A stretch of DNA of 64,000 nt, from positions 22,637 to 86,636 of the forward strand of contig JANQWK010000044.1 of assembly GCA_030729925.1 (NCBI GenBank). Direction: 5' to 3'. The notes below the pieces were generated by a model. It was not told the origin of the DNA and did not search any database. It saw nothing but the letters and a program-made list of their open reading frames with translations. The stretch's first letter is position 1; each line of letters starts with the position of its first letter. Below, in pieces: positions 54,389 through 63,984 of the stretch. The position numbers were made by a program, and so were the translations under genes. This DNA comes from Saprospiraceae bacterium (GTDB taxonomy: Bacteria > Bacteroidota > Bacteroidia > Chitinophagales > Saprospiraceae).

Positions 54389-55606
54389 TTACTTAAGGGG
54401 TTGCGGTTCAGAAATTTTGGCTTCAGCCTTGAAAAAGAGCAGGAAGAACACGAGGATGACCGCAGCAATGGCAGCGGGAACCATCCAGATGCTAAACCAG
54501 TCGTGGCCTTCAGCCGTTTTGTAGGTCTGATCCATAAGTCCGGCCAGCCAAAACCCGATCAACATCCCCACTCCGTAGGTAGCCAGCGTGATCATACCTT
54601 GTGCCGCCGAACGGATCTGGTTGCCCGCCTTCTGATCGGTATAAATCTGTCCGGTTACAAAGAAAAAGTCATAACAGATTCCATGCAGAATGATACCGGC
54701 ATACAGCAGCCATACCCCGCTGTTGAGATCCCCAAAACCAAAAGCCAGGTAGCGAAGTACCCAGGCACCCATACCAATCAACAGCATCATTTTTACGCCC
54801 AAACGCTTAAAGAACAAAGGCATCAAAAACAAGAATATCAGCTCGCTCATCTGACCCATGGTCATTTTGGAAGCTGCATTTTCCATGCCGATTTCGTTGA
54901 GGAAGATGTTGGTTTCCTGATAGTAGAAGGCCAGTGGAATGCAGATGAGCACCGAGGCCATGAAAAATACCAGGAAGTTTTTGTCCTTCAACAGGCTTAG
55001 CGCATCCAAGCCCATAATGTCCTTGACACTGGCAGGCTGTCCCGACTTCGGCGGGGGAGTCGCAGGAAGGAAAAAACTAAAAATACCCAGCGCTGCCGAC
55101 ATGGCCGCACCAATGATAAAGGTCTGCTCCAGCGATCCGTTTTTTTCCAGCGCCAGCCAACCAATCAACAGACCCGCTGCTATCCAGCCCACCGTACCCC
55201 AGACCCGGATCAGGGCAAATTCCTTTTCAGGATCCTGCATTTGTTTGAAGGAGATCGCATTGACCAAAGCCAGCGTAGGCATGTAAATAATCATATAAAT
55301 GAGCAGGATCGGGTAAAAACTCCCGAAATCCGGCTGACTCGATACCCAATACAGCAAAGCCGCTCCCATCAGGTGCAAGGCTCCCAAGATTTTCTGGGCA
55401 TCAAAAAAACGGTCTGCAATCAAACCGATAATAAAGGGCGCAATAATTGCCCCGAGTGATTGTGTTCCGTAGGCGACCCCAATCTCTACCCCGGAGGCAC
55501 CGAGCCGGGTACCCAGATAGGTGCCCATCGTGACAAACCAGATGCCCCAAATAGCGAAGTTGAGAAACATCATGGCAGAAAGCTGAATGCGGGTTGTGTT
55601 TTTCAT
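54389..55606 (-). CDS. MFS permease, nucleoside:H+ symporter type
   Basis: 405 aa from the ATG at 55606 (MKNTTRIQLSAMMFLNFAIWGIWFVTMGTYLG). Twelve helices; the pattern GAIIAPFIIGLIADRFFDAQKILG between helices 2 and 3 matches the NupG/XapB-like group. In Bacteroidota such permeases often sit with Gfo/Idh and TIM-barrel genes and probably import sugars or keto sugars. First gene of the minus-strand operon, facing a 60-bp divergent promoter. Confidence 0.87.
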   Translation of the reverse strand: MKNTTRIQLSAMMFLNFAIWGIWFVTMGTYLGTRLGASGVEIGVAYGTQSLGAIIAPFIIGLIADRFFDAQKILGALHLMGAALLYWVSSQPDFGSFYPILLIYMIIYMPTLALVNAISFKQMQDPEKEFALIRVWGTVGWIAAGLLIGWLALEKNGSLEQTFIIGAAMSAALGIFSFFLPATPPPKSGQPASVKDIMGLDALSLLKDKNFLVFFMASVLICIPLAFYYQETNIFLNEIGMENAASKMTMGQMSELIFLFLMPLFFKRLGVKMMLLIGMGAWVLRYLAFGFGDLNSGVWLLYAGIILHGICYDFFFVTGQIYTDQKAGNQIRSAAQGMITLATYGVGMLIGFWLAGLMDQTYKTAEGHDWFSIWMVPAAIAAVILVFFLLFFKAEAKISEPQPLK

Positions 55607-55618
55607 TTTGTTAGATTT

Positions 55619-55645
55619 AAAAATAAATATAGTAAATTTATTTTT
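55619..55645. promoter_or_regulatory. perfect AT palindrome in the divergent promoter
   Basis: Arms AAAAATAAAT and ATTTATTTTT flank ATAGTAA. It lies 13 nt from the MFS start and 22 nt from the Gfo/Idh/MocA start in a spacer of only 60 bp, so one bound protein could control both operons. No regulator gene is in the cluster. Confidence 0.5.
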
Positions 55646-55666
55646 TAACACTAATTCAGCTTCAAA

Positions 55667-56824
55667 ATGAATAGAAAACTTCGAATGGGCATGATCGGCG
55701 GCGGCCAGGGCGCTTTTATCGGAGCAGTTCACCGGATAGTGGCTGCGATGGATGGACAGATAGAACTGGTTGCAGGGGCGTTTAGCTCAGATCCGAATAA
55801 AAGCCAACAGACGGGAGCAGCACTTTTTCTGGATCCCGAACGGGTTTATGGTTCCTACGAGGCGATGATCGCTCAGGAAAAGGGTTTGTCTGCCGACAAA
55901 AAAATAGATATCGTCTGCATCGTGACGCCCAACCACCTGCACTTCGAACCAGCCGCAATGGCTCTCCGCAATGGTTTTCACGTGGTGTTGGAAAAACCGG
56001 CGACCTTCACCCTGGAGGAAGCCCGCAAACTCCACGACCTGGTGGCAGAAACCCGTTTGCAATTGCTGTTGTGCCATACCTACACCGGGTATCCCATGGT
56101 CAAAGAAGCCCGCCATTTGGTGCAGAGCGGCGCCCTCGGCAAAATCAGAAAAGTATATGTGGAGTATCCCCAAGGGTGGCTGAGTACCGATCTGGAGGAT
56201 AGTGGTCACAAACAGGCTTCCTGGCGAACCGATCCCTCCCGGAGCGGCAAGGCCGGAGCTATGGGCGATATCGGTACCCATGCCTTTAACCTGGCCGAAT
56301 ATGTTTCGGGTCTGGAGGTAACCCATATCTGCGCCGATATCCAGACCGTCGTGGAAGGTCGGCAGCTGGACGACGACGGCGCCGCGCTGTTGCGTTTCAA
56401 CAATGGAGCCACCGGGGTTCTGATGGCCACCCAGGTGGCAGCCGGAGAGGAAAACAACGTGAAAATCCGAGTGTATGGGGAACTTGGCGGATTGGAGTGG
56501 CAGCAGGAAGATGCGAATAGCCTGGTGTTGAAGTGGCCGGATAAACCCAAAACGGTTCTCCGGACAGGCGGTCCAGGATTGTCGCCGGTCGCCATGCACA
56601 ATACCCGCACCCCGGCCGGTCATCCCGAGGGCTATCTGGAAGCTTTCGCCAACTTGTACCGCAATTTTGCTTGCACCTTGCAGGCACTGGCTGCAGGTAC
56701 TGTTCCCCCCGACGCGTGTCTGGATTTTCCGGGAACCCGGGAAGGGGTTAGAGGAATGGCATTTATTGACAGCGTGATCCACTCCGGACAGTCAGACCAA
56801 AAATGGATTGAATTTAAAGCGTAA
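55667..56824 (+). CDS. Gfo/Idh/MocA-family oxidoreductase
   Basis: 385 aa, cytosolic. The NAD(P)-binding start is MGMIGGGQGAFIGAVHRIVAAMDG; the family loop is VTPNHLHFEPAAMALRNGFHVVLEKPATFTLEEARKL with the catalytic-type EKP lysine. GAMGDIGTHAFNLAEYVSGLE carries the active-site Asp/His. Family members oxidise or reduce sugar C3 or C2 positions. In a 3-keto pathway it would reduce the imported keto sugar. The TIM-barrel gene starts 3 nt after its stop. Confidence 0.92.
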   Translation: MNRKLRMGMIGGGQGAFIGAVHRIVAAMDGQIELVAGAFSSDPNKSQQTGAALFLDPERVYGSYEAMIAQEKGLSADKKIDIVCIVTPNHLHFEPAAMALRNGFHVVLEKPATFTLEEARKLHDLVAETRLQLLLCHTYTGYPMVKEARHLVQSGALGKIRKVYVEYPQGWLSTDLEDSGHKQASWRTDPSRSGKAGAMGDIGTHAFNLAEYVSGLEVTHICADIQTVVEGRQLDDDGAALLRFNNGATGVLMATQVAAGEENNVKIRVYGELGGLEWQQEDANSLVLKWPDKPKTVLRTGGPGLSPVAMHNTRTPAGHPEGYLEAFANLYRNFACTLQALAAGTVPPDACLDFPGTREGVRGMAFIDSVIHSGQSDQKWIEFKA

Positions 56825-56827
56825 TTT

Positions 56828-57886
56828 ATGATGAAAACGATTAAAGGACCTGGTATTTTCCTGGCGCAGTTCATGAACGATGAAGCGCCTTTCAATACCC
56901 TGAAGTCCATCTGCGAATGGGCAGCAGGCTTAGGGTATAAAGCGGTGCAGATTCCTACCTGGGATCCCCGCTGTATTGATTTGCAAAAGGCTGCAGAAAG
57001 TCTTACCTATGCCCAGGAAATCCAGGGCATCGTGCGGGAGGCCGGCCTGGAAATCTCTGAGCTGTCCACCCACCTCCAGGGGCAATTGGTGGCCGTTCAC
57101 CCCGCTTACGATATGCTGTTCGATGGCTTTGCGCCCGACGCCATAAAGGGCAATCCCAAAGCGCGAACCGAATGGGCTATCCAACAGGTGAAATATGGCG
57201 CTACGGCTTCCAAAAATTTAGGCCTGAGTGCCCACGCAACTTTCAGCGGATCCTTGCTCTGGCATACCTTCCACCCCTGGCCCCAGCGTCCCGCCGGATT
57301 GGTGGAGGAAGGATTCCGCGAACTGGCTCGCCGGTGGACACCCATCCTGGATCATTTTGAGGATTGTGGGGTAGATGTGTGCTACGAGGTACACCCGGGA
57401 GAGGATATTTTCGATGGGACGACCTACGAGTTGTTCCTGGATCATGTGCACCACCACCCACGCGCATGTCTGTTGTACGATCCTTCTCATTTTGTGTTGC
57501 AGCAACTCGATTATATTGACTATATTGACCTCTACCACGAGCGCATCAAGGCCTTCCATGTCAAAGATGCCGAGTTTAATCCCAGCGGAAGACAGGGAAC
57601 CTTTGGAGGCTACCAGTCCTGGGCCAATCGGGCAGGAAGGTACCGCTCACCCGGCGATGGCCAGGTGGATTTCAAAACGATTTTCAGCAAACTTACCCAA
57701 TACGGCTACGATGGTTGGGCCGTGATGGAGTGGGAGTGCTGCATCAAACATCCGGAAGATGGTGCCAGAGAAGGCGCACCTTTTATCGCAGATCACATTA
57801 TCCGCGTCACCGAACGCGCATTCGATGATTTTGCGTCCAGCGCCACCGATGAAGCCGCTAACCGGAAAATACTTGGATTAGATTAA
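56828..57886 (+). CDS. cytosolic TIM-barrel sugar phosphate isomerase/epimerase family protein
   Basis: 352 aa, no signal peptide. Xylose-isomerase-like barrel with ICEWAAGLGYKAVQIPTWDPRCIDL, DVCYEVHPGEDIFDGTTYELFLDH (Glu ligand), CLLYDPSHFVLQQLDYIDYIDLYHERIKAFHVKDAEFNP (Asp and His ligands) and WAVMEWECC (Glu). It resembles the group that works with Gfo/Idh oxidoreductases on keto sugars. The exact reaction (epimerase or isomerase) is unresolved. Tightly coupled to the upstream oxidoreductase. Confidence 0.88.
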   Translation: MMKTIKGPGIFLAQFMNDEAPFNTLKSICEWAAGLGYKAVQIPTWDPRCIDLQKAAESLTYAQEIQGIVREAGLEISELSTHLQGQLVAVHPAYDMLFDGFAPDAIKGNPKARTEWAIQQVKYGATASKNLGLSAHATFSGSLLWHTFHPWPQRPAGLVEEGFRELARRWTPILDHFEDCGVDVCYEVHPGEDIFDGTTYELFLDHVHHHPRACLLYDPSHFVLQQLDYIDYIDLYHERIKAFHVKDAEFNPSGRQGTFGGYQSWANRAGRYRSPGDGQVDFKTIFSKLTQYGYDGWAVMEWECCIKHPEDGAREGAPFIADHIIRVTERAFDDFASSATDEAANRKILGLD

Positions 57887-57904
57887 TTTATAAAAGATAG
57901 CTCT

Positions 57905-58246
57905 ATGCGCGTTTCAAATCTATACACCCTGCTTTTTTCCGCTGTATTGGCTACTACCTTCTTTTTGGGGTCCTGCGGCGGTAATGCCGATGCCTCCCGC
58001 GGACTGAGTCTGATCGAGGCCAGCGGCTGCCAGACTTGCCACAAAATGGAGGGCGCCCTGATTGGCCCTGGTTACAAGGAGGTCGCCCAGCGTTATTCCG
58101 GTGCCGATGCTGAGGTGGTCACGCAACTGACCAATGCTATCCTGAATGGGGGGTCGGGCAACTGGGGATCCGTTCCTATGACCCCACATCCCCACATTTC
58201 TGCAGAAGATGCAGAGACCATGGTTCGATATATTTTATCTCTATGA
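57905..58246 (+). CDS. small class I cytochrome c
   Basis: 113 aa. Signal peptide with lipobox-like FFLGSCGG, then a haem site SGCQTCHKMEGALIGPGY and a distal Met in VPMTPHPHISAEDAETMVRYIL. A monohaem periplasmic or membrane-anchored electron carrier. Its position in the sugar cluster makes it the likely acceptor for the GMC dehydrogenase. Gap to the upstream gene is 18 nt. Confidence 0.92.
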   Translation: MRVSNLYTLLFSAVLATTFFLGSCGGNADASRGLSLIEASGCQTCHKMEGALIGPGYKEVAQRYSGADAEVVTQLTNAILNGGSGNWGSVPMTPHPHISAEDAETMVRYILSL

Positions 58247-58259
58247 AAATCAAATACCT

Positions 58260-59021
58260 ATGTTTAGACAATACCCTATTAAATTTGTTGTGATTGCCCT
58301 TTTGATGCAAGGTATGGCTTGTCAGCCTGCTGCGCAAAAGACAGCTGCTGAGGCGCCAGCGTTCAATACCCTTTCGGCTGAAGAAAGCGCGGATGGCTGG
58401 GAACTGTTGTTTAATGGAAGTGACCTGTCCGGATGGCACAAGTACGGCGGTGCGCCAGCCGGAAGTGCCTGGAAAGTCGAGGATGGCACCCTGATGCTGG
58501 ATCCGTCTGAAAAGGATGGCTGGCAGATTAAGGGTGGGGGAGATATTGTGACCGATAAGGTTTTCGGTGATTTTCACCTCAGCCTGGAATGGAAAATTGC
58601 CCAAAATGGCAATAGTGGAATCGTTTTTTACATCCAAGAGGATACGGTTTTGTACGAGCATACCTGGAAAACAGGCCCGGAAATGCAGGTACTGGACAAC
58701 GCAGGTCATCCCGATGCCCAAATCGAAAAACACCGGGCAGGAGATCTGTACGATCTGATTTCCTGCTCGCAGGAGTCGGTCAAACCTCATGGCGAATGGA
58801 ACCAGGTGGAAATTAAGTCCCAAAATGGCCAGCTCGACTTTTGGCTCAATGGGGTGAATGTGGTTACGACTACCCTCTGGGATGAAGCCTGGCAAAACCT
58901 GATTGCAGGGAGTAAGTTTGCCGATATGCCCGGCTTCGGAACCTTCCGCGAAGGCCGTATCGGCCTCCAGGATCACGGCGATATGGTCTGGTACCGCAAT
59001 GTGAAGATTCGCGCACTGTAA
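58260..59021 (+). CDS. DUF1080 (3-keto-disaccharide hydrolase domain) lipoprotein
   Basis: 253 aa from the ATG at 58260; the frame opens earlier but MFRQYPIKFVVIALLMQGMAC is a lipoprotein signal. The concanavalin-like DUF1080 domain is clear: WELLFNGSDLSGWHKYG, AWKVEDGTLMLDP, GGGDIVTDKVFGDFHLSLEWKIAQNGNSGIVFYIQED and WNQVEIKSQNGQLDFWLNG. Members hydrolyse 3-keto-glycosides. Located at the surface or periplasm, it fits directly after C3 oxidation by the GMC complex. Confidence 0.93.
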   Translation: MFRQYPIKFVVIALLMQGMACQPAAQKTAAEAPAFNTLSAEESADGWELLFNGSDLSGWHKYGGAPAGSAWKVEDGTLMLDPSEKDGWQIKGGGDIVTDKVFGDFHLSLEWKIAQNGNSGIVFYIQEDTVLYEHTWKTGPEMQVLDNAGHPDAQIEKHRAGDLYDLISCSQESVKPHGEWNQVEIKSQNGQLDFWLNGVNVVTTTLWDEAWQNLIAGSKFADMPGFGTFREGRIGLQDHGDMVWYRNVKIRAL

Positions 59022-59031
59022 CAGACTTGTA

Positions 59032-59061
59032 GATCCCGGGGTGCCCCGGCAACCCGGGATC
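59032..59061. promoter_or_regulatory. GC-rich hairpin between the DUF1080 and GH127 genes
   Basis: Perfect 9-bp arms GATCCCGGG and CCCGGGATC with a 12-nt loop, 10 nt after the DUF1080 stop. No T-run follows. In the 139-nt gap it could dampen transcription of the two downstream glycosidase genes. Confidence 0.5.
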
Positions 59062-59160
59062 CGCCCCACACGCCTATCCGCTTTCCTCCCCATCAGCCAG
59101 AAACCGTCTCAAAAGGATTTTTTCGTACCCATTTTTAAAAGTGTAATTAATACATTTAAG

Positions 59161-61572
59161 ATGATGCAAACACGCCGTGCTATTTTGGTTGTTGTTGTTC
59201 TGTTGGGGCAGGTATCTCTGATGCTGCGGGCGCAGTCGGCATACGGGGATTACCCCATTACGCCTGTTCCATTTTCAGAAGTGCGCCTGATGGATGATTT
59301 TTGGAGCAGGAAAATCCGAACCAATCACGAAGTGACGATACCGATTGCGGTACAAAAGAGTGTGGAGTCGGGGAGGATTGACAATTTTCTGATTGCCGGA
59401 GGAAGCAAAGAGGGTAATTTTTGCTCGATTTATCCTTTCGACGATTCTGATATCTATAAAATTATTGAGGCGGCGAGTTACTCGATCCAGACCTTCCCCG
59501 ATCCGGCGATGGATTACATGATGGATACGCTGATTGCGCATATCGGGGCAGCGCAGGAATCAGACGGGTATTTGTACACCAACCGCACGATTGGCAAAAA
59601 TGTACACGAGTGGGCGGGATTGTCCCGTTGGGAACTGGTACACGATCTGAGTCACGAGTTGTATAACCTGGGACATTTGTTTGAGGCAGCAGTGGCACAC
59701 CATACCGCTACCGGCAAACGCAGTTTGCTGGATATTGCGATTAAGAGTGCAGATCTGATAGATTCCGTGTTTGGTCCGGAAAAGATCCGCAATTATCCCG
59801 GACACCAGGAGGTGGAAATTGGTTTGGTGAAATTATACCGGGTTACCGGAAATGAAAAATACTTGAAGTTAGCGCGCTTTTTCCTGGATATCCGGGGGCA
59901 GGAGGGCGTTGGTAAGCCAGATGCTTACAACCAGTCCCACCTGCCTGTGGTAGCGCAGGACGCAGCAGTGGGTCATGCGGTAAGGGGATCTTACATGTGG
60001 GCCGCGATGGCAGATATTGCTGCGCTGATGCAGGATAGTTCTTATTTGAAGGCCATTACCCGCATTTGGCACGATATTGCCGATCGAAAATACTACCTCA
60101 ACGGAGGAATAGGGGCTACCGGCAGTGGAGAAGCGTTTGGGGAAGCCTACGATCTGCCGAATATGTCGGCCTATTGTGAAACCTGCGCCGGGGTGGGCAA
60201 CGCGATCTGGAATTACCGGATGTTTTTGATGACAGGGGAGAGCAAGTACATGGATATGCTGGAGCGCACGATGTACAACAATATCCTGGACGGGGTGTCC
60301 CTTACAGGCGATCGCTTTTTTTATCCCAATCCATTGGCTTCTTTTGGTCAGCACGAACGCAGTGAGTGGTTTGGCTGTGCCTGCTGCCCGCCCAATGTGG
60401 CTCGCTTTCTGCCTTCTATGCCCGGATATATCTACGCCAGACGGAAGAACGAAATTTATGTCAATCTGTATATTTCGAGCCAGGTGACCCTGGAAAGTGG
60501 CGGGGAACAACTCACCCTCACGCAGGAAAGTGGTTTTCCCTGGAAGGGGGAGGTCACTATCCAACTGGAAACGGGTTCCGGTTTCTCAGGCGACCTCTTG
60601 CTGCGCATGCCCGGTTATGCCATGGGGCAACCCGTACCCGGCGACCTGTATCGCTACCTGAACCCGGTGTCTGCGCCGATAAAGATCCACAGAAATGGAC
60701 AGTTGTTGGACCTGGACGTCAATCCCCAGGGCTATGTGCGCATCCCCGGCGGTTTTTCGGGAACGGAGCTGCTTTCGATTTCTTTCCCGATGGAGCCTCA
60801 GGTCGTGGAGGCACACCCGCTGCTGCGGGAAAACGAGGGAAAGGTGGCTGTAGAAAAAGGACCGCTGCTGTACTGTGCCGAATGGCCTGATAACGGCGGA
60901 TCGGTGCTCAACCTGCTGTTCGAGAAAGAGGCCGGACTGACCGTCAAAGCTTCTTCTGTTTTGGGCGGAATTGACCTCATCGAAGGGCAGACCCGCACCG
61001 CCGGCAGGTCCCTGGATGGGTCGGTAACCTTATCTGATCCCCAACCCCTTACCCTGATCCCATACCATTTGTGGAACAACCGGGGACCCGGTGAAATGAG
61101 CGTGTGGTTGCCCGCAGAAACAGCCAGCGTAAGCCCGGCACCAGCGCCCAGCATTGTGCATGGCTCCACCATCACAGCATCCTTGCAGGCCCGTACGTTT
61201 CGGGCGCTCAAGGACCAACAATGGCCGGCGCACTCGGCCGACAGAAAGGCCGCCTACATCCACTGGTGGCCGAAAAAAGCCAGTACCGAGTGGGTGCAGT
61301 TCGATTTTGCCCAGCCAGAAAAGGTTTCCCAGGTAGCTTTGTACTGGTTTGACGATGGCCCCGATGGCGGTTGCCGTATCCCGAAGGGCTGGGAGGTACA
61401 GTATCGCTCAGGAGACAGCTGGCTGCCCGTATCGGCACTTACCCCGTATCCGGTGACCAAAGACGCGTCGGATAGCATACAGTTTAGCCCCGTGAGTACC
61501 GATGCGATCCGCATCCTCATCCACCTTCCCGAAGATTTTGCCACCGGATTGTATGAAGTTACCATCGAATAG
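59161..61572 (+). CDS. secreted GH127-family beta-L-arabinofuranosidase
   Basis: 803 aa from the ATG at 59161 (signal MMQTRRAILVVVVLLGQVSLMLRAQ); the upstream GTG at 59041 is rejected. The (alpha/alpha)6 barrel has the zinc site of GH127: E340 and C342 in YCETCAG, C408 and C409 in FGCACCPPNVARF. In characterised members these cysteines bind Zn and one is the nucleophile. A C-terminal F5/8-type beta-sandwich (STEWVQFDFAQPEKVSQVALYWFDD) is probably a carbohydrate-binding module. Followed by a second GH127-type gene after 30 nt. Confidence 0.93.
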   Translation: MMQTRRAILVVVVLLGQVSLMLRAQSAYGDYPITPVPFSEVRLMDDFWSRKIRTNHEVTIPIAVQKSVESGRIDNFLIAGGSKEGNFCSIYPFDDSDIYKIIEAASYSIQTFPDPAMDYMMDTLIAHIGAAQESDGYLYTNRTIGKNVHEWAGLSRWELVHDLSHELYNLGHLFEAAVAHHTATGKRSLLDIAIKSADLIDSVFGPEKIRNYPGHQEVEIGLVKLYRVTGNEKYLKLARFFLDIRGQEGVGKPDAYNQSHLPVVAQDAAVGHAVRGSYMWAAMADIAALMQDSSYLKAITRIWHDIADRKYYLNGGIGATGSGEAFGEAYDLPNMSAYCETCAGVGNAIWNYRMFLMTGESKYMDMLERTMYNNILDGVSLTGDRFFYPNPLASFGQHERSEWFGCACCPPNVARFLPSMPGYIYARRKNEIYVNLYISSQVTLESGGEQLTLTQESGFPWKGEVTIQLETGSGFSGDLLLRMPGYAMGQPVPGDLYRYLNPVSAPIKIHRNGQLLDLDVNPQGYVRIPGGFSGTELLSISFPMEPQVVEAHPLLRENEGKVAVEKGPLLYCAEWPDNGGSVLNLLFEKEAGLTVKASSVLGGIDLIEGQTRTAGRSLDGSVTLSDPQPLTLIPYHLWNNRGPGEMSVWLPAETASVSPAPAPSIVHGSTITASLQARTFRALKDQQWPAHSADRKAAYIHWWPKKASTEWVQFDFAQPEKVSQVALYWFDDGPDGGCRIPKGWEVQYRSGDSWLPVSALTPYPVTKDASDSIQFSPVSTDAIRILIHLPEDFATGLYEVTIE

Positions 61573-61602
61573 CCATTTTTTAGCCCAATAAATCCCTCTA
61601 CC

Positions 61603-63927
61603 ATGATACACCGCTTTTGGTTGATCTTGTTCTCTTGTTTGAGCTGCGCACTGAACGGTTTTGCCCAGCCTGCTGATCCCTTGTCTGCTTTTTCGCTCGA
61701 ACAGGTAAAGTTACTCGACGGACCTTTCAAACACGCCACCGACCTCAACCTGCAATCGTTGCTTCAGTATCAGCCCGACCGACTGCTTTCCCGTTTCCGC
61801 ACAGAAGCGGGACTACAGCCCAAAGCCGAACCCTACGAGGGCTGGGAGGGGCAATCCCTTGCCGGACACAGTCTGGGACATCATCTGAGTGCCTGCGCCT
61901 TGATGTACCAGACCAGCGGCGAACAACAGCTTTTGCAACGGGTGACGTATATTGTGGCCGAACTTGCCCAGATCCAGCAGGCCAACGGCGGCGGCTATCT
62001 GGGGGCTTTCAGCGACGGAAAGCGCATTTTTGAAGAGGAGATCGCCCGTGGCAATATCCGTTCTCAAGGTTTTGACCTCAACGGTATCTGGGCTCCCTTT
62101 TACACCCACCACAAGGTTATGGCCGGCTTGATGGACGCTTACAACCTCCTCGGCCACGAGCCAGCCCTTCAGGTGGCCCGGAATTTTGCCGACTGGATCG
62201 CTACTATCGTGACGCCCTTGAGCCACGAGCAGGTACAGGAAATGCTGAAATGTGAGTTTGGCGGGATCCAGGACGCCTTGGCGCAGGTCTATGCAGCTAC
62301 CGGGGAAGAAAAATACCTCCGCCTTGCCCGGGTGTTTCATCACGACGAAATCATCAACCCCCTGACCGCGGGCGAGGATATCCTTCCGGGAAAACACGGT
62401 AATACCCAAATCCCTAAACTGATTGCAGCAGCTCGCCTGTACGAACTGACCGGTACCGACAGCGACCGCAAGGCAGCTGATTTTTTTTGGAATACCGTGG
62501 TAGCTCATCATTCCTATGCCACCGGCGGACATGGGAATCACGAGTACTTCGGACAGCCCGATCAGCTTACCCACCGCCTGAGTGAGGGAACCACCGAAAC
62601 CTGTAATGTTTATAATATGCTGAAGTTGTCGGAGCACCTGTTTCGCTGGGAACCGGATACCAAAGTAGCCGATTTCTACGAACGTGCCCTGTTCAACCAC
62701 ATCCTTTCTGCTCAACACCCCGATGATGGCCGGGTAATCTATAACCTCTCCCTTGCAATGGGGGGCAAAAAAAGTTATCAGGATCCGGAATCTTTTACTT
62801 GCTGTGTAGGCTCCGGTATGGAGACGCACAGCAAATACGGCGGCAGCATTTATTTCCATAGGCGCGAGCAATTGTTTGTGAGTCAGTTCGTCGCTTCTAC
62901 CCTCAACTGGCAGGAACAGGGCGTACAAATCGTGCAGGAAACCCGTTTTCCGGAGGAACAATATACCACACTTACTGTCCATACCCCCGAGCCTAAGCTG
63001 CTGGACATTCGCCTGCGCTACCCGCACTGGGCGACATCCGGTGTATCCTTTTTGGTCAATGGCGAACCCCAGGAGCTGCTTCAGGAAACAGGAACATTCG
63101 TAAGCCTTCGTCGCACCTGGCGAGAGGGGGACCGCATCGAGATGCGCTTTCCATTTTCCCTGCGAACCGAAGCCATGCCGGACGACCCAAACCGGGTAGC
63201 CGTATTTCACGGTCCCGTGCTGCTGGCGGGTGACCTGGGGCCGGAGGACGACCCACATGCCAATCAACAGGACTATGTACCTGTCTTTTTAACCGAAAAC
63301 CACAATCCTGAGGCTTGGTTGCAAGCAGTACCTGGTCAGGTCAATACTTTTCAGTCCTTTGGCAACACAGGATTGCCCCGCGAGGTGCTGTTCCGCCCCT
63401 TGTACCAAGTTCACAACCGCCGTTACTCCGTATATTTCGATTTGTTTAACAAAGCCCAATGGAATGCCCGACAGGCCGACTACCAGGCCGAACTCGACCG
63501 AAAACGCAGACTCGAAGACATGACCTACGATGCCTTCCAGCCCGGCGAAATGCAACCCGAAAGAGACCACCAGTTCCAGGGCGAAAAACTCATGCTGGAG
63601 GAAGACTTTATGGGCAGAAAAGCCAGAGGAGCCGATCGGGGAGGCTGGATGTCCTGGGAGATGAAAGTCATGAAGGGTCAGCCCATGTCGCTGGTCATCG
63701 AGTACTGGGGCGGATTTACCGGCTCCAAAACTTTTGACATTCTCATCAACGGCCAGAAAATTGCTACCGAAAACATCAGCGGCAAACAGGACGGCGCTTT
63801 TATTGACGTAACTTATGAAATCCCAGACGCCATTACCGCCGTCGCCGGCTCCTTAACCGTAACCTTCATGCCCCATACCGGGCACCGGGCAGGCCCCTTT
63901 TTCTTCGCCAGAACCGTTAAACGATAA
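61603..63927 (+). CDS. secreted GH127-type (DUF1680) glycoside hydrolase
   Basis: 774 aa. Signal MIHRFWLILFSCLSCALNGFAQ. Barrel motifs: SLAGHSLGHHLSACALMY, GIWAPFYTHHKVMAGLMDAYNLLG, E332-T-C334 in TTETCNVYNMLKLSEHLFRW and C400-C401 in SFTCCVGSGMETHSKYG. It keeps the Zn/nucleophile layout but is distant from the first GH127 gene, so the two probably differ in linkage or aglycone specificity. A C-terminal domain of about 200 residues is beta-rich. Last gene of the plus-strand operon in this window. Confidence 0.93.
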   Translation: MIHRFWLILFSCLSCALNGFAQPADPLSAFSLEQVKLLDGPFKHATDLNLQSLLQYQPDRLLSRFRTEAGLQPKAEPYEGWEGQSLAGHSLGHHLSACALMYQTSGEQQLLQRVTYIVAELAQIQQANGGGYLGAFSDGKRIFEEEIARGNIRSQGFDLNGIWAPFYTHHKVMAGLMDAYNLLGHEPALQVARNFADWIATIVTPLSHEQVQEMLKCEFGGIQDALAQVYAATGEEKYLRLARVFHHDEIINPLTAGEDILPGKHGNTQIPKLIAAARLYELTGTDSDRKAADFFWNTVVAHHSYATGGHGNHEYFGQPDQLTHRLSEGTTETCNVYNMLKLSEHLFRWEPDTKVADFYERALFNHILSAQHPDDGRVIYNLSLAMGGKKSYQDPESFTCCVGSGMETHSKYGGSIYFHRREQLFVSQFVASTLNWQEQGVQIVQETRFPEEQYTTLTVHTPEPKLLDIRLRYPHWATSGVSFLVNGEPQELLQETGTFVSLRRTWREGDRIEMRFPFSLRTEAMPDDPNRVAVFHGPVLLAGDLGPEDDPHANQQDYVPVFLTENHNPEAWLQAVPGQVNTFQSFGNTGLPREVLFRPLYQVHNRRYSVYFDLFNKAQWNARQADYQAELDRKRRLEDMTYDAFQPGEMQPERDHQFQGEKLMLEEDFMGRKARGADRGGWMSWEMKVMKGQPMSLVIEYWGGFTGSKTFDILINGQKIATENISGKQDGAFIDVTYEIPDAITAVAGSLTVTFMPHTGHRAGPFFFARTVKR

Positions 63928-63984
63928 TGTGCCAGTTAGGGGTGTTTTTTTAAATAAAATATTGATTATCAATGTTTAAAAACT

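Noticed and set aside
61813..63267. 484-aa minus-strand ORF
   Set aside because: Lies entirely antisense to the second GH127-type gene, whose Zn-site motifs and signal peptide are clear; the antisense product has no recognisable domain.
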